Assembly (NCBI GenBank): GCA_031270865.1 | Contig: JAISWI010000011.1 | Location: 1 to 38,057, forward strand | Origin: Oscillospiraceae bacterium | Lineage (GTDB): Bacteria; Bacillota; Clostridia; Christensenellales; Aristaeellaceae | Direction: 5' to 3' | DNA: 38,057 bases | Shown: positions 22,566 through 31,013 of the stretch, piece by piece | Layout: the number at the start of each line of letters is the position of its first letter | Position numbering within the stretch: the first letter of the stretch is position 1 | Notes under the pieces: model-generated | Database searches by the model: none | The model's input: the letters and a program-made list of their open reading frames with translations, nothing else | Told to the model about the DNA's origin: nothing | Program-made: the position numbers and the translations under genes

Positions 22566-24190
22566 TCCGTTTATCGAATTTGAGCGCGCCGCTGGACGCG
22601 GGGGACGCGGAGCTTCGACAGGCGGCGGCGCGGGCGTTGGAGCGAAGCGTTTCATCCATATTAACGGTGAAGGTCGCGCGGTGGTCGGTAGACGCGCGGG
22701 ATAAGCGCGATGTGCGCGCCGTGGTTTCGCTGGATGTGACGGGCGCGTGGTCCGAATCGGACGAGAACCGGATGATCCGGCGCGACGGCAAGATAAGGCG
22801 CGTTGACACGGATTCGGCTAAACGCGTCGCCGTTCTGCCTGGGATGATGAAACCCGCGAGGCGTCCGCTGGTGGTCGGGGCGGGTCCGGCGGGGATGTTC
22901 GCCGCGTTGAGGCTGGCGCAAGCGGGCTGGGAGCCGATCGTGTGGGAGCGCGGGAAGACCGTTGAGGAACGCGCGGTGGACGTGGCGTTGTTCCAGGAGG
23001 GCGGGAGGCTTGATCCGGAGAGCAACGTGCAGTTTGGGGAAGGCGGCGCGGGCGCGTTCTCGGATGGCAAGCTGACCACTGGGATTAAGGATCCACGGCG
23101 GCAGGAGGTGCTGGACGTCTTCGCGGAGTGCGGCGCGCCGGAGGAAATACTTATATTGGCAAAACCGCACGTGGGGACGGACCGGCTGCCCGGGGTCGTG
23201 AAGCGGCTGCGCGAGATGATCATAGGGATGGGCGGGACATTCTCGTTTAGGACACGGTTGGCGGGATTGCGGACACGCGGCGGCGCGGTCGTTGGGGCGA
23301 GGGGCGTCTTAGGGGATGAGGGCGGCGGTCGTGATCGTGATCGTGATCGCGATATAAATATTGAGGCGGATCGCGTCGTTCTGGCGATCGGGCACAGCGC
23401 GAGGGATACCCTACAGATGCTCAGGGACGCGGGGATACCGCTGCAGTCCAAGCCGTTCGCGGTAGGGGTAAGGATCGAGCACAGCCAGGCCTGGCTGAAT
23501 AGGGCGCAGTACGGGGCGTATGGGTCGCATCCGGCGTTGGGAGCGGCGGATTACAAGCTGGCGGCGCATCTGCCGGATGGTACGGATGTGTATACATTCT
23601 GCGTATGCCCGGGCGGGACAGTAGTGGCGGCGTCGTCAGAGCCGGGCGGGGTAGCGCTGAACGGGATGAGCAAGTACGCCAGGGATGGGATTAACGCGAA
23701 CGGGGGCGTGCTAGTAGCGCTAAGGGAAGGGAAGTGCGGGGACAGGCCGCTGGATGGGTTGGCGTTTCAAAGGGGGTTGGAGGAAGCGGCGTTCAGGCTG
23801 GGCGGTGGGAATTTCAGGGCGCCTGCGCAGCGGGTAGGGGATTTTTTGAGGCGGAAGGCGTCGCTGGGGCCGGGGATGGTCGCGCCGACGTATCCGAGAG
23901 GGGTGGAGTGGTGCGAGCTGGATGGGTGCTTGCCCGTGTTTTTGGTGGACGCGCTGCGGGAAGGGCTGCGGAGGATGGATCGGATGCTGCCGGGGTTCGC
24001 GCAGGAGGACGCGGTGTTGACTGGAGTGGAGAGCAGGTCGTCCAGTCCGGTGCGGATTGTGCGTGATGGGTTGTACCAGACCGGCGCGCGCGGGTTGTAT
24101 GTGGCCGGGGAGGGCGCGGGCTATGCCGGGGGGATTGTCTCGGCAGCGGTAGACGGCCTGCGCGCCGCCGAAGCCATGATACATGGATGA
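22562..24190 (+). CDS. FAD-dependent oxidoreductase (COG2509-like)
   Basis: 542 residues. ATG 22562 overlaps the preceding TGA as ATGA; a longer frame from 22439 is rejected. A small N-terminal alpha/beta domain (about 1-95) precedes an FAD-binding domain (VVGAGPAGMFAALRLAQAGW; VQFGEGGAGAFSDGKLTTG), typical of the uncharacterised COG2509 flavoproteins common in Bacillota. LYVAGEGAGYAGGIVSAAVDG is the closing FAD motif. A GATCGT-type tandem repeat at about 23325-23352 adds an RDRDRDRD stretch near residue 255-263. The stop codon TGA lies inside a hairpin repeat. Confidence 0.9.
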   Translation: MIRLSNLSAPLDAGDAELRQAAARALERSVSSILTVKVARWSVDARDKRDVRAVVSLDVTGAWSESDENRMIRRDGKIRRVDTDSAKRVAVLPGMMKPARRPLVVGAGPAGMFAALRLAQAGWEPIVWERGKTVEERAVDVALFQEGGRLDPESNVQFGEGGAGAFSDGKLTTGIKDPRRQEVLDVFAECGAPEEILILAKPHVGTDRLPGVVKRLREMIIGMGGTFSFRTRLAGLRTRGGAVVGARGVLGDEGGGRDRDRDRDINIEADRVVLAIGHSARDTLQMLRDAGIPLQSKPFAVGVRIEHSQAWLNRAQYGAYGSHPALGAADYKLAAHLPDGTDVYTFCVCPGGTVVAASSEPGGVALNGMSKYARDGINANGGVLVALREGKCGDRPLDGLAFQRGLEEAAFRLGGGNFRAPAQRVGDFLRRKASLGPGMVAPTYPRGVEWCELDGCLPVFLVDALREGLRRMDRMLPGFAQEDAVLTGVESRSSSPVRIVRDGLYQTGARGLYVAGEGAGYAGGIVSAAVDGLRAAEAMIHG

Positions 24191-24260
24191 ACAATCTACC
24201 CTGGCCACGAGGGACCAGCGTGACGCTGGACCCTCGTGGCCAGGGTAGATTGTTCCTCCA
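24184..24260. repeat. Solo-end hairpin of the inverted-repeat element
   Basis: A 25-bp perfect inverted repeat (24189-24213 with 24231-24255) encloses a 17-base centre containing the CCAGCGTGACGCTGG hairpin. The arm, including GAACAATCTACCCTGGCCAC, is the outer end of the element at 14072-14155 and 37974-38057. It looks like two element ends joined without the interior. It overlaps the stop codon of the flavoprotein gene. Confidence 0.8.
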
Positions 24261-24316
24261 CGCGCCGCCTGCGTCCCGATAGAATCCCCCCCCAACAACA
24301 TACAACCGGAGGCATG

Positions 24317-25180
24317 ATGTCACACCAAACCCTCGTTCCCCCACGAATCGCCGCGATCCACGACCTATCCGGCGCGGGCAAGTGTTCGCTTACGATCGCG
24401 CTGCCCGTCCTATCCGCTATGGGCTGCGAAGCCTGCGCTATGCCCACGGCTCTGCTGTCCACGCACACGGGCGGCATTCCTGGTTTCACTTACCGCGACC
24501 TAACCGACGATCTTCCTCTTATCGCCTCCCATTGGGCGTCGCTTGGCCTGACGTTCGACGCGATATACACGGGTTTCGCGGCTTCCGCGTCCCAACTTTC
24601 GGCCATTGGCGAAGCTGTCGAGCTTCTCCGCGCGCCCACCACCCTCGTACTTGTCGATCCCGTAATGGGCGATCTCGGCAAACTATACAAAACCTACACC
24701 CCTGACATGGTCGAATCAATGCGCAGCCTATGCGCTAAATCCGACATCATCACCCCTAACCTAACCGAAGCCGCCCTCCTGCTTGGCTTGCCTTACGAAT
24801 CCCTCCCCCATTCCGAGCGGCCGCTTCGCGAAACGCTTCGCCAGCTTACGGCCCTGGGTCCCCACTGCGCCGTCATCACGGGCATACCTTTCGACGATGA
24901 CCAAATCGGCGCAATCTCCTCCGACGGCGGCATCATCACCCACACGGCGGTTCCCGGCGTCTGGCATGGCACTGGCGACCTATTCGCCAGCGTGACCCTT
25001 GGCGCTATGATGGCTGGCGCGTCGTTCGGCGAGTCCGTCACACTGGCTGGCGAAACGACATATTCCGCTATAAATCGCACATACCGTAACGGAACCGATC
25101 CCCGCTTCGGCGTTCACTTCGAGGCGGAGCTTGGAAAGCTTTGCCAATTCGCGGCGAAACGTCGGGAGAAACTTGGCTAA
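24317..25180 (+). CDS. Pyridoxal/pyridoxamine kinase-like protein
   Basis: 287 residues. Predicted to phosphorylate pyridoxal or pyridoxamine (vitamin B6 salvage); cytosolic, ribokinase-like fold. Motifs: AIHDLSGAGKCSLTIALPVLSAMG at the N-terminus (in pieces: SGAGKCSLT), STHTGGIPGFTYRDLTDD, LVDPVMGD, PNLTEAALLLG, and the GTGD anion-hole/catalytic motif at about 218-221. I use the second ATG at 24317 because GGAGG ends only two bases before the first. The gene uses more C/T-ending codons than its neighbours. It could act on another hydroxymethyl substrate, but the B6 match is good. Confidence 0.88.
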   Translation: MSHQTLVPPRIAAIHDLSGAGKCSLTIALPVLSAMGCEACAMPTALLSTHTGGIPGFTYRDLTDDLPLIASHWASLGLTFDAIYTGFAASASQLSAIGEAVELLRAPTTLVLVDPVMGDLGKLYKTYTPDMVESMRSLCAKSDIITPNLTEAALLLGLPYESLPHSERPLRETLRQLTALGPHCAVITGIPFDDDQIGAISSDGGIITHTAVPGVWHGTGDLFASVTLGAMMAGASFGESVTLAGETTYSAINRTYRNGTDPRFGVHFEAELGKLCQFAAKRREKLG

Positions 25181-25267
25181 CGTTGCAATAATTACGCGTG
25201 GTCGAGCGTTGTTTATACGTCGGACACAGCGGCGCGGCCGCTGGGCGGCGGGTAAGGAGTGGCGGTG

Positions 25268-26974
25268 GTGCGCGTGATGATGGCCAGCGTGTTTTGTGGA
25301 AAACCTACAATACTAACCCGACTGAGGCGCGCTGCCGCGCTGATGCTGGCGGCCCTGCTGTTGATCGGCGTGGGCGCGGCGGCAGCCGAATCCGCCGGTG
25401 AATTGGACATCCTGTCTGTGCCCGACGGCGAGGAGCCGGGCGTTGCCGAGCCGACGGCCGAACCGACCGCCGCGCCTGTTGAGACCGACACCTCCTTCAT
25501 TGGGGATCCGGCGGCAATCTTCCTGGCCGAACCGTTCGAACAGCCTACCAACCCGACGCGCGCGTTGCGCTACGGATCGTCCGGCGAGGATGTGCGGCTG
25601 CTGCAGGAACGTCTGGCGCAGTTGGGGTATTATACATACCAAGTTACCGGGAATTTCCAGGAACGCACGCGCGACGCTGTAAACCAATTCCAGAGCGAAC
25701 ACGGCATGAAGCTAACTGGGACCGCTACCGTCGAGCTGCAGCGGCTGGCGTTCAGCCAGGCCGCGCTTCCGCGAACCACGCCCACGCCGAAACCCTCGCC
25801 ATCGCCGACGCCTGGGCCGACATTGCCTACTGACTTACCGGGTTATTCGGTAAGTTTGGAATATGGGTCGAAGGGTTCGTCAGTGCGGTATATACAGATA
25901 CGATTAGCGCAGTTAGGTTACTATAAGGATATTGTTTCGGGCGAATTCTACAAAAACACGCGCAACGCCGTCAAAGCGTTCCAAAATAACAACGGCCTGA
26001 CCGCCGACGGCGTGGTCGGGCGCAAGACGTGGGACAAACTATTCGGCGAAACACAGCCGCGCGACGCTTCCGCCACGCCAACGCCAAAGCCCACGCCCCC
26101 GCCGCCCGATTACTACATTACTATCGACGTGGTCAACCAGGTTGTGACCGTGTACGGGCTTGGCGCGGACGGCAAGCATTCGGATATCGTCAAGCGGATG
26201 ATCTGCTCGACGGGCACGGACGCCAACCCCACTCCCGAGCGGCAGTACACGCTCAACGGCGCGACCGCGCGGTGGTGCTTCTTCGACAAATGGGGAACCT
26301 ACGCGCAGTATTGGACGCGCATCTCCAGCTCGATCGCGTTCCATTCGGTGATATACAGTACGCCGGACGTCATGGCGCTGAGCACAGGCTCTTACTATAA
26401 CTTGGGCACGAAGGCCTCGCATGGGTGCATACGGCTGCTGGTTGCGGACGCGAAGTGGATTTACACGAACTGCAAGGCGGGCACGGTCGTCGACGTGATA
26501 CGCGGCAAGCCCGACCCCGAGGGGACCAAGGCGCTCAAACCGCCCGCGCTCAACACGTCGAACATGCTGCCCGTGACCACGCCGCAGCCTTCGCCGACAC
26601 CGCTCTATGATCCGCGAGTGCCGCCCGAGACGAAGATCCGCACGCTCGAAGTCGGCAGCGAGGGCGGCGATGTGTTCTGGCTTCAGAACAAACTGGCCGA
26701 GTTAGGTTACTACTCCGGCTCGATAACGGGCGGATACTGGAACGGCACGCGCGACGCGGTCAAGGCTTACCAGAAGGCGAACGGGTTGGGAGCGGACGGC
26801 AAGGCAGGACGGCTTACGCTGGGGTTCATGTATGCCGAGGTCATGGCCACGCCGACGCCGACGCCAACACCTACGCCAACTCCAACGCCGACGGCATCAC
26901 CAATTCCAACGCCAACGGCATCACCAACTCCAACGCCGACGGCATCGCCATCTCCAACGCCGGAAGCTAGCTGA
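25268..26974 (+). CDS. Secreted L,D-transpeptidase with three peptidoglycan-binding domains
   Basis: About 568 residues; cross-links peptidoglycan or attaches proteins to it, outside the membrane. An N-terminal signal/anchor helix (about 20-45) is followed by PG_binding_1 repeats at about 94-160 and 195-262, a YkuD catalytic domain (about 280-410) with the SHGCIRL motif (catalytic Cys about 387, His 385), and a third PG_binding_1 at about 456-525. Pro/Thr/Ser linkers separate domains, and the C-terminus is a long (TP)n/TAS repeat. I choose GTG 25268, eight bases after AAGGAG; GTG 25265 and ATG 25277 are alternatives. The preceding 87-base gap holds only a small GC hairpin. Confidence 0.92.
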   Translation: MRVMMASVFCGKPTILTRLRRAAALMLAALLLIGVGAAAAESAGELDILSVPDGEEPGVAEPTAEPTAAPVETDTSFIGDPAAIFLAEPFEQPTNPTRALRYGSSGEDVRLLQERLAQLGYYTYQVTGNFQERTRDAVNQFQSEHGMKLTGTATVELQRLAFSQAALPRTTPTPKPSPSPTPGPTLPTDLPGYSVSLEYGSKGSSVRYIQIRLAQLGYYKDIVSGEFYKNTRNAVKAFQNNNGLTADGVVGRKTWDKLFGETQPRDASATPTPKPTPPPPDYYITIDVVNQVVTVYGLGADGKHSDIVKRMICSTGTDANPTPERQYTLNGATARWCFFDKWGTYAQYWTRISSSIAFHSVIYSTPDVMALSTGSYYNLGTKASHGCIRLLVADAKWIYTNCKAGTVVDVIRGKPDPEGTKALKPPALNTSNMLPVTTPQPSPTPLYDPRVPPETKIRTLEVGSEGGDVFWLQNKLAELGYYSGSITGGYWNGTRDAVKAYQKANGLGADGKAGRLTLGFMYAEVMATPTPTPTPTPTPTPTASPIPTPTASPTPTPTASPSPTPEAS

Positions 26975-27554
26975 CACCCATCTCGTTCAGGACGGAACGC
27001 AGCGTCGCCAGATCCTGCTGGTAGGTATCCTGCAGCGCCCGCCGATAGATCACCGCCGCCGGGTGGTACAGAGCGAAAACCGGGGGCTTGCGCTCTGAAA
27101 ACGTTTTCCCATGAACCTCGCCGATCGATAACGCCTCGCCCGTCACCGCGCGGAGCGCGGTATTCCCCAGCGTCACCACCAGGCGCGGCTTCACCGCGTC
27201 GATCTCACGCTTGAGCCACGGCTGCCACAGCCCTACCTCCTCCTGTGTCGGGGCGCGGTTGACCGTCCGGCCCGCCGCGCTCACCCGCGTGGGACGGAAC
27301 TTTACCGCGTTGGTGATGTAAAGCGTCTCGCGGTCAAGCCGCAGCGTATTCAGGAAAGCGTCCAGTTGTTTGCCCGCCTTGCCCACGAACGGCCTGCCCT
27401 GCAGCGCCTCCTGCTCTCCCGGAGCCTCGCCCACCAGCATCCACGCCGCGCCCCGCGAGCCCTCGCCGAACACAAGCACGCGGTCCTCGCCCACGTATAT
27501 CTGGCGAAAGAAATCCTGACATTCCCTGCGCAGCCGATCCATCGTCGCAGCCAT
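26967..27554 (-). CDS. Uracil-DNA glycosylase family 4-like protein lacking Fe-S cysteines
   Basis: 195 residues, ATG 27554 after GGGAGGC. Motif 1 is GEAPGEQEALQGRPFVGKAG and the second catalytic motif is ALYHPAAVIYRR, as in family 4/5 UDGs. However, the four iron-sulfur cysteines of family 4 are missing: the only Cys is residue 12, and KCRP is KFRP. Residue D/E in motif 1 is also changed (EQEA instead of xEDx). It may be a cluster-free relative, with altered or lost activity. It is adjacent to a normal Fe-S UDG 39 bases upstream and its 3' end overlaps the convergent transpeptidase gene by eight bases. Confidence 0.85.
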   Translation of the reverse strand: MAATMDRLRRECQDFFRQIYVGEDRVLVFGEGSRGAAWMLVGEAPGEQEALQGRPFVGKAGKQLDAFLNTLRLDRETLYITNAVKFRPTRVSAAGRTVNRAPTQEEVGLWQPWLKREIDAVKPRLVVTLGNTALRAVTGEALSIGEVHGKTFSERKPPVFALYHPAAVIYRRALQDTYQQDLATLRSVLNEMGVS

Positions 27555-27593
27555 GGGAGCCTCCCGCGCTTACTCGCTAACTCGCGAAACCGC

Positions 27594-28166
27594 TTACTCG
27601 CCCCGCGATTGTGAAAGCAGGTATAGTCTGTCCCGAACGGCCTTGAAATCCTCCCAGGCCGGGCGTTTTTTTGACCCGTCGCGCAGCAGCGCGGCCGGGT
27701 GAAACGTCGGCATCATGAACACGCCGGCGCGTTCCGTGAACCTGCCCCGGTCGCGCGTGACGCGGTAGTTGTCGCCCAGCGTGTGCTTGACCGCCGTCGC
27801 GCCCAGCAGGACAATCACCCACGGCCTGACCAGCGCGACCTGCGCCCTTAGGAACGGCAGACACGCCATGGCCTCGCCGTCCTCCGGGGCGCGGTTGTTC
27901 GGCGGGCGGCACTTGACGATATTGGCGATATAACAATCCTCGCGCTTCATCCCGACCGCCTCGATCATGCGCGTGAGCAGCTCGCCCGCCTTGCCGACGA
28001 ACGGCCTGCCCTGCTCATCCTCGTTCGCGCCGGGACCCTCGCCAATAAACATCAGTCTGGCGTTGAGATCGCCCTCGCCGGGCACAACGTTCTTGCGTGA
28101 CGCGCCCAGCTTGCATCGTCCGCATGAGCCGATCGCGGCGAGCAGATCCTCCCACACGCCTGTCAC
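27594..28166 (-). CDS. Family 4 (Fe-S) uracil-DNA glycosylase
   Basis: 190 residues, starting at GTG 28166 (no strong ribosome binding site; it starts 18 bases after the preceding gene). Removes uracil from DNA to start base-excision repair. Motif 1 GEGPGANEDEQGRPFVGKAG and motif 2 TFHPAALLRD are present. C15, C18, C86 and C102 are spaced as the four [4Fe-4S] ligands of family 4 enzymes. Length fits the family (about 190-220). It is followed immediately by its cysteine-less paralogue. Confidence 0.9.
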   Translation of the reverse strand: MTGVWEDLLAAIGSCGRCKLGASRKNVVPGEGDLNARLMFIGEGPGANEDEQGRPFVGKAGELLTRMIEAVGMKREDCYIANIVKCRPPNNRAPEDGEAMACLPFLRAQVALVRPWVIVLLGATAVKHTLGDNYRVTRDRGRFTERAGVFMMPTFHPAALLRDGSKKRPAWEDFKAVRDRLYLLSQSRGE

Positions 28167-28184
28167 TTCATCAGCGCCATCGCG

Positions 28185-28403
28185 CTAGCGGCCCATGATC
28201 ACCGCGTCGGTCACGTTCTTGAAGTAGCTGGCGAACACCCGCGTCAGGTCGGCGCGGACCCACGTGACCAGGTTGATCAGCAGCACGACCAGCGCCATTA
28301 TCAGGAACGTGCACACGGCAACGCCGACGAAATCCAACGCGCCGCCGACAACCTTGTAGCGCATCATCCGCCTGGCCGCCTTATGGGTAACTGTGGGCTG
28401 CAC
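28185..28403 (-). CDS. Small single-span membrane protein
   Basis: 72 residues. The open frame begins at 28433, but GGAGGTGA is placed to serve GTG 28403 (six-base spacing), so I start there. A basic N-terminus precedes one long hydrophobic helix (about 23-50), then a short soluble tail (FASYFKNVTDAVIMGR). Not recognised as a named family. It sits between the ABC exporter and the UDG gene in the minus-strand array. Confidence 0.65.
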   Translation of the reverse strand: MQPTVTHKAARRMMRYKVVGGALDFVGVAVCTFLIMALVVLLINLVTWVRADLTRVFASYFKNVTDAVIMGR

Positions 28404-28453
28404 GCGCTTCACCTCCATTAATTCTGGAAACACGGTACGTCATATATAACGAT

Positions 28454-30223
28454 CTAGACGACGATCCTGTTCCGCTGAGCCTCGTACAACCGTTTGTATA
28501 GCCCTTCCTCGCCGATCAGCTCGCTGTGCGCGCCGCGCTGGACGACGCGCCCGCGCTCCAGCACGAGTATTTGGTCCGCGCTGGCGATTGTGGACAGCCG
28601 GTGCGCGATGACCAGCAGCGTGCGCTTCCCGGCCAATTGCTCTATGGCCAGCTGTATCTCCGCCTCGGTCCGCGCGTCAACGGAGGACGTCGCCTCGTCC
28701 AGCACCAGTATCGGCGAATCGCGCAGTATGGCCCGCGCGATCGCTATGCGCTGCTTCTGCCCGCCGGACAGTCTCAGCCCGCGCTCGCCGACCACCGTGT
28801 CATAACCATCCGGCATCGCGCGGATAAACTCATCGGCCCGCGCCGCCTTCGCCGCTTCCTCTATACGCCCGCGTGACGCGTCCGGCGCCCCGTAAGCGAT
28901 GTTCTCCGCGACCGTGCCGTGGAACAGGAACACATCCTGCAGCACGATCGATATCTGTTCCCGCAGCGAGGCCAGCGTCACGTCGCGGATGTCATGCCCG
29001 TCGATCCTTATGCGCCCATAAGTGGGATCATAGAACCGCTCCAGCAGCGCGATCAGCGTCGTCTTGCCCACGCCCGTGGGACCCACCAAAGCGATCATCT
29101 GGCCCGGCTTCACGTCGAAGGATACCTGGTCCAGCACGGGCTCCTTCATGTCGTACGCGAAGGACACGCCGTCAAACCTCACGGCGCCCTCCACCCTGGA
29201 GAGCGTGACCGCGCCCGGTTTATCCTGGATCTCGCTGGTCGCGTCCAATATCTCGAACACGCGCACCGCCCCGGCGAACGTGGTCTGTACGTCCTCGGCC
29301 AGCCGCGCCAGCGTGGTAAGCGGCTGGTAGAATAGTGATAGGTACATCAGGAACCCGACGACGTCCGCCGCGTCCATCCGCCCGCGCAGCGCGAGCATCC
29401 CGCCCACGCCCACGACCACTACCGTCCCCAGCGAGGTCAGGAACTCAATCCCCGGATGGAACAGCCCGGCGGCGAAGTTCGCCTTGATGTTCACATCCGC
29501 GTAACGCGCCCGCAACGCGTCCAGGCGCTCCGTCTCGCGGTCCTCCTGCCCGAACGCCTGTATCTCCTTCATGCCGGACAGCCGGTCCTGCAGCTCGCCG
29601 TTGATGTCGCCCAGCACCCGCGCGTTAATCCGAAACAGCGGCGAGACCTTCTTTGAGAAGAACGTCCCGGCGAACAGCACAAACGGCACGGGCGCGAGCG
29701 CCAGCGCTGCCAGGGCAGGGTCGATCCGGAACAGCATGATTACTACGCCTAGTATAACCAAAAGGCTGGAACACAGGTCGGGCAGCGCGTGCGCAACCAG
29801 CTGCTCGATCGCGCGGCTATCGTTGACCATGCGGCTCATCAGCTGGCCCGTCTGCTTATCCTGGAAGTAGCGCATGCTCAGCCGCTGGAGTTTGTCGTAT
29901 ATCTGGAACGTCAGCTCCGCGACAAAGCTCCACGCCGCCACGTGGCTGAAATACATCGCCAGGAAGCGGCACAACGCGCGAAGCAGGTACGCGCCTACCA
30001 GAACAAGCGCGTACCCGGCCAGCGTCCGCCCGGTCAGTTGGGCGGCCGACCCGGTCATCGCGGCGGTCAGCGACCGCACCACGCCGGGCGTCACAAGGTT
30101 GAACCCCGCCGCTCCGACCAGTCCGGCCACGGCGATTGCCAGATACTTCCAATGTTTACGCGCCATGCGTACCAGTCGGGCGGCCCACGCCATAGGCGTC
30201 AACCTTTCCGTTTTCGGCGGCAT
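28454..30223 (-). CDS. ABC exporter (fused permease and ATPase, half-transporter)
   Basis: 589 residues. Six N-terminal membrane helices (about 28-320), an ATPase domain (about 345-580) with Walker A GPTGVGKTT (about 375-383), the signature LSGGQKQR (about 482) and Walker B ILVLDEATS (about 505). This is the MsbA/LmrA-like type, which acts as a homodimer or as a heterodimer with a second half. No second half-transporter is adjacent, so a homodimer is more likely. Substrate unknown. ATG 30223 has a weak ribosome binding site; ATG 30190 is an alternative. It follows the anchored protein gene by 43 bases. Confidence 0.92.
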   Translation of the reverse strand: MPPKTERLTPMAWAARLVRMARKHWKYLAIAVAGLVGAAGFNLVTPGVVRSLTAAMTGSAAQLTGRTLAGYALVLVGAYLLRALCRFLAMYFSHVAAWSFVAELTFQIYDKLQRLSMRYFQDKQTGQLMSRMVNDSRAIEQLVAHALPDLCSSLLVILGVVIMLFRIDPALAALALAPVPFVLFAGTFFSKKVSPLFRINARVLGDINGELQDRLSGMKEIQAFGQEDRETERLDALRARYADVNIKANFAAGLFHPGIEFLTSLGTVVVVGVGGMLALRGRMDAADVVGFLMYLSLFYQPLTTLARLAEDVQTTFAGAVRVFEILDATSEIQDKPGAVTLSRVEGAVRFDGVSFAYDMKEPVLDQVSFDVKPGQMIALVGPTGVGKTTLIALLERFYDPTYGRIRIDGHDIRDVTLASLREQISIVLQDVFLFHGTVAENIAYGAPDASRGRIEEAAKAARADEFIRAMPDGYDTVVGERGLRLSGGQKQRIAIARAILRDSPILVLDEATSSVDARTEAEIQLAIEQLAGKRTLLVIAHRLSTIASADQILVLERGRVVQRGAHSELIGEEGLYKRLYEAQRNRIVV

Positions 30224-30266
30224 GGGAAGACGCTTGCCGGACGCTTCCCACCGCGCGGTTTGATGC

Positions 30267-31007
30267 TCAGTAGGAGGGCAAGGTCCCGTCGTCCGTGGCT
30301 GGCGCGGGCTGCGCCGCCTCGTAGTCGACCAACCACTGGGGCTTCTCCGCCTGGAACCGCGCGATAAGCCAATCGGCCATCTTCACCGCGTTGGGCAGGT
30401 TGCCGGAGTAAGCGGTCACGCCGATCCACAAACCACGGTTGTCTACACCTTGATCCAACATGTCGTACAGCGTTTCGGCGGGTATGCCGTATATGTGGCT
30501 GGACGCGGCTTCGCTGGCCTCTACGCCGTCGTCGGTCACGGTAAGCCGCCCCTGTCCCGGGTCGATGCCGCGCAGGTCGATCGACCCGTCCGCGATCCAC
30601 TCATCCAGCGAAATGAACAGCCCGCTCTGCGCGAACGTCTGGAACCTGTCCCACGGCATCAGGTATATGTCGCCTTCCTGGGCGCCGATGTATGTCGTTA
30701 ATTGTATATTCGCGTAGTAATCGTCCGTAGTTCCCATGGCGATGCTCATGAAGTTGAGCGCCTCCATGTCCGGGAACGCGGGCGCGGCCAGCGCTGCCAG
30801 CCGCTCGGTCGCCTCGGACTCCACGGCGCTGGTGACCAGATACACGTCAACCTTCTTCTCCTTGGGCGGGCGGTAGGCGGTCACGGAGTAGATCAGGTTC
30901 CAGCCGAACACGCCGATGATGACCAGCAGCGCGTACTTCCAGAACGCGTAGGTGAAGTGGTCGCGGACCCGTTTCCTATTGATGGGTGTGCGGACAGCCG
31001 CTGTCAT
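30267..31007 (-). CDS. Membrane-anchored extracytoplasmic protein of unknown function
   Basis: 246 residues, ATG 31007 after GAGGTGAT. One N-terminal helix (about 22-45) is followed by an extracellular domain. YLVTSAVESEATERLAALA, GDIYLMPWDRFQTFAQSGLF and SLDEWIADG resemble segments of extracellular solute-binding-protein folds, but there is no lipobox. The ribosome binding site overlaps the lysS stop region, so it is coupled to lysS. It precedes the ABC exporter; a partner role is possible but only inferred. Confidence 0.75.
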   Translation of the reverse strand: MTAAVRTPINRKRVRDHFTYAFWKYALLVIIGVFGWNLIYSVTAYRPPKEKKVDVYLVTSAVESEATERLAALAAPAFPDMEALNFMSIAMGTTDDYYANIQLTTYIGAQEGDIYLMPWDRFQTFAQSGLFISLDEWIADGSIDLRGIDPGQGRLTVTDDGVEASEAASSHIYGIPAETLYDMLDQGVDNRGLWIGVTAYSGNLPNAVKMADWLIARFQAEKPQWLVDYEAAQPAPATDDGTLPSY

Positions 31008-31013
31008 CTATAA

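Noticed and set aside
25227-25243. CAGCGGC/GCCGCTG hairpin before the transpeptidase
   Set aside because: It has no T tract and could arise by chance in a GC-rich gap; I could not support a terminator or a regulatory site.
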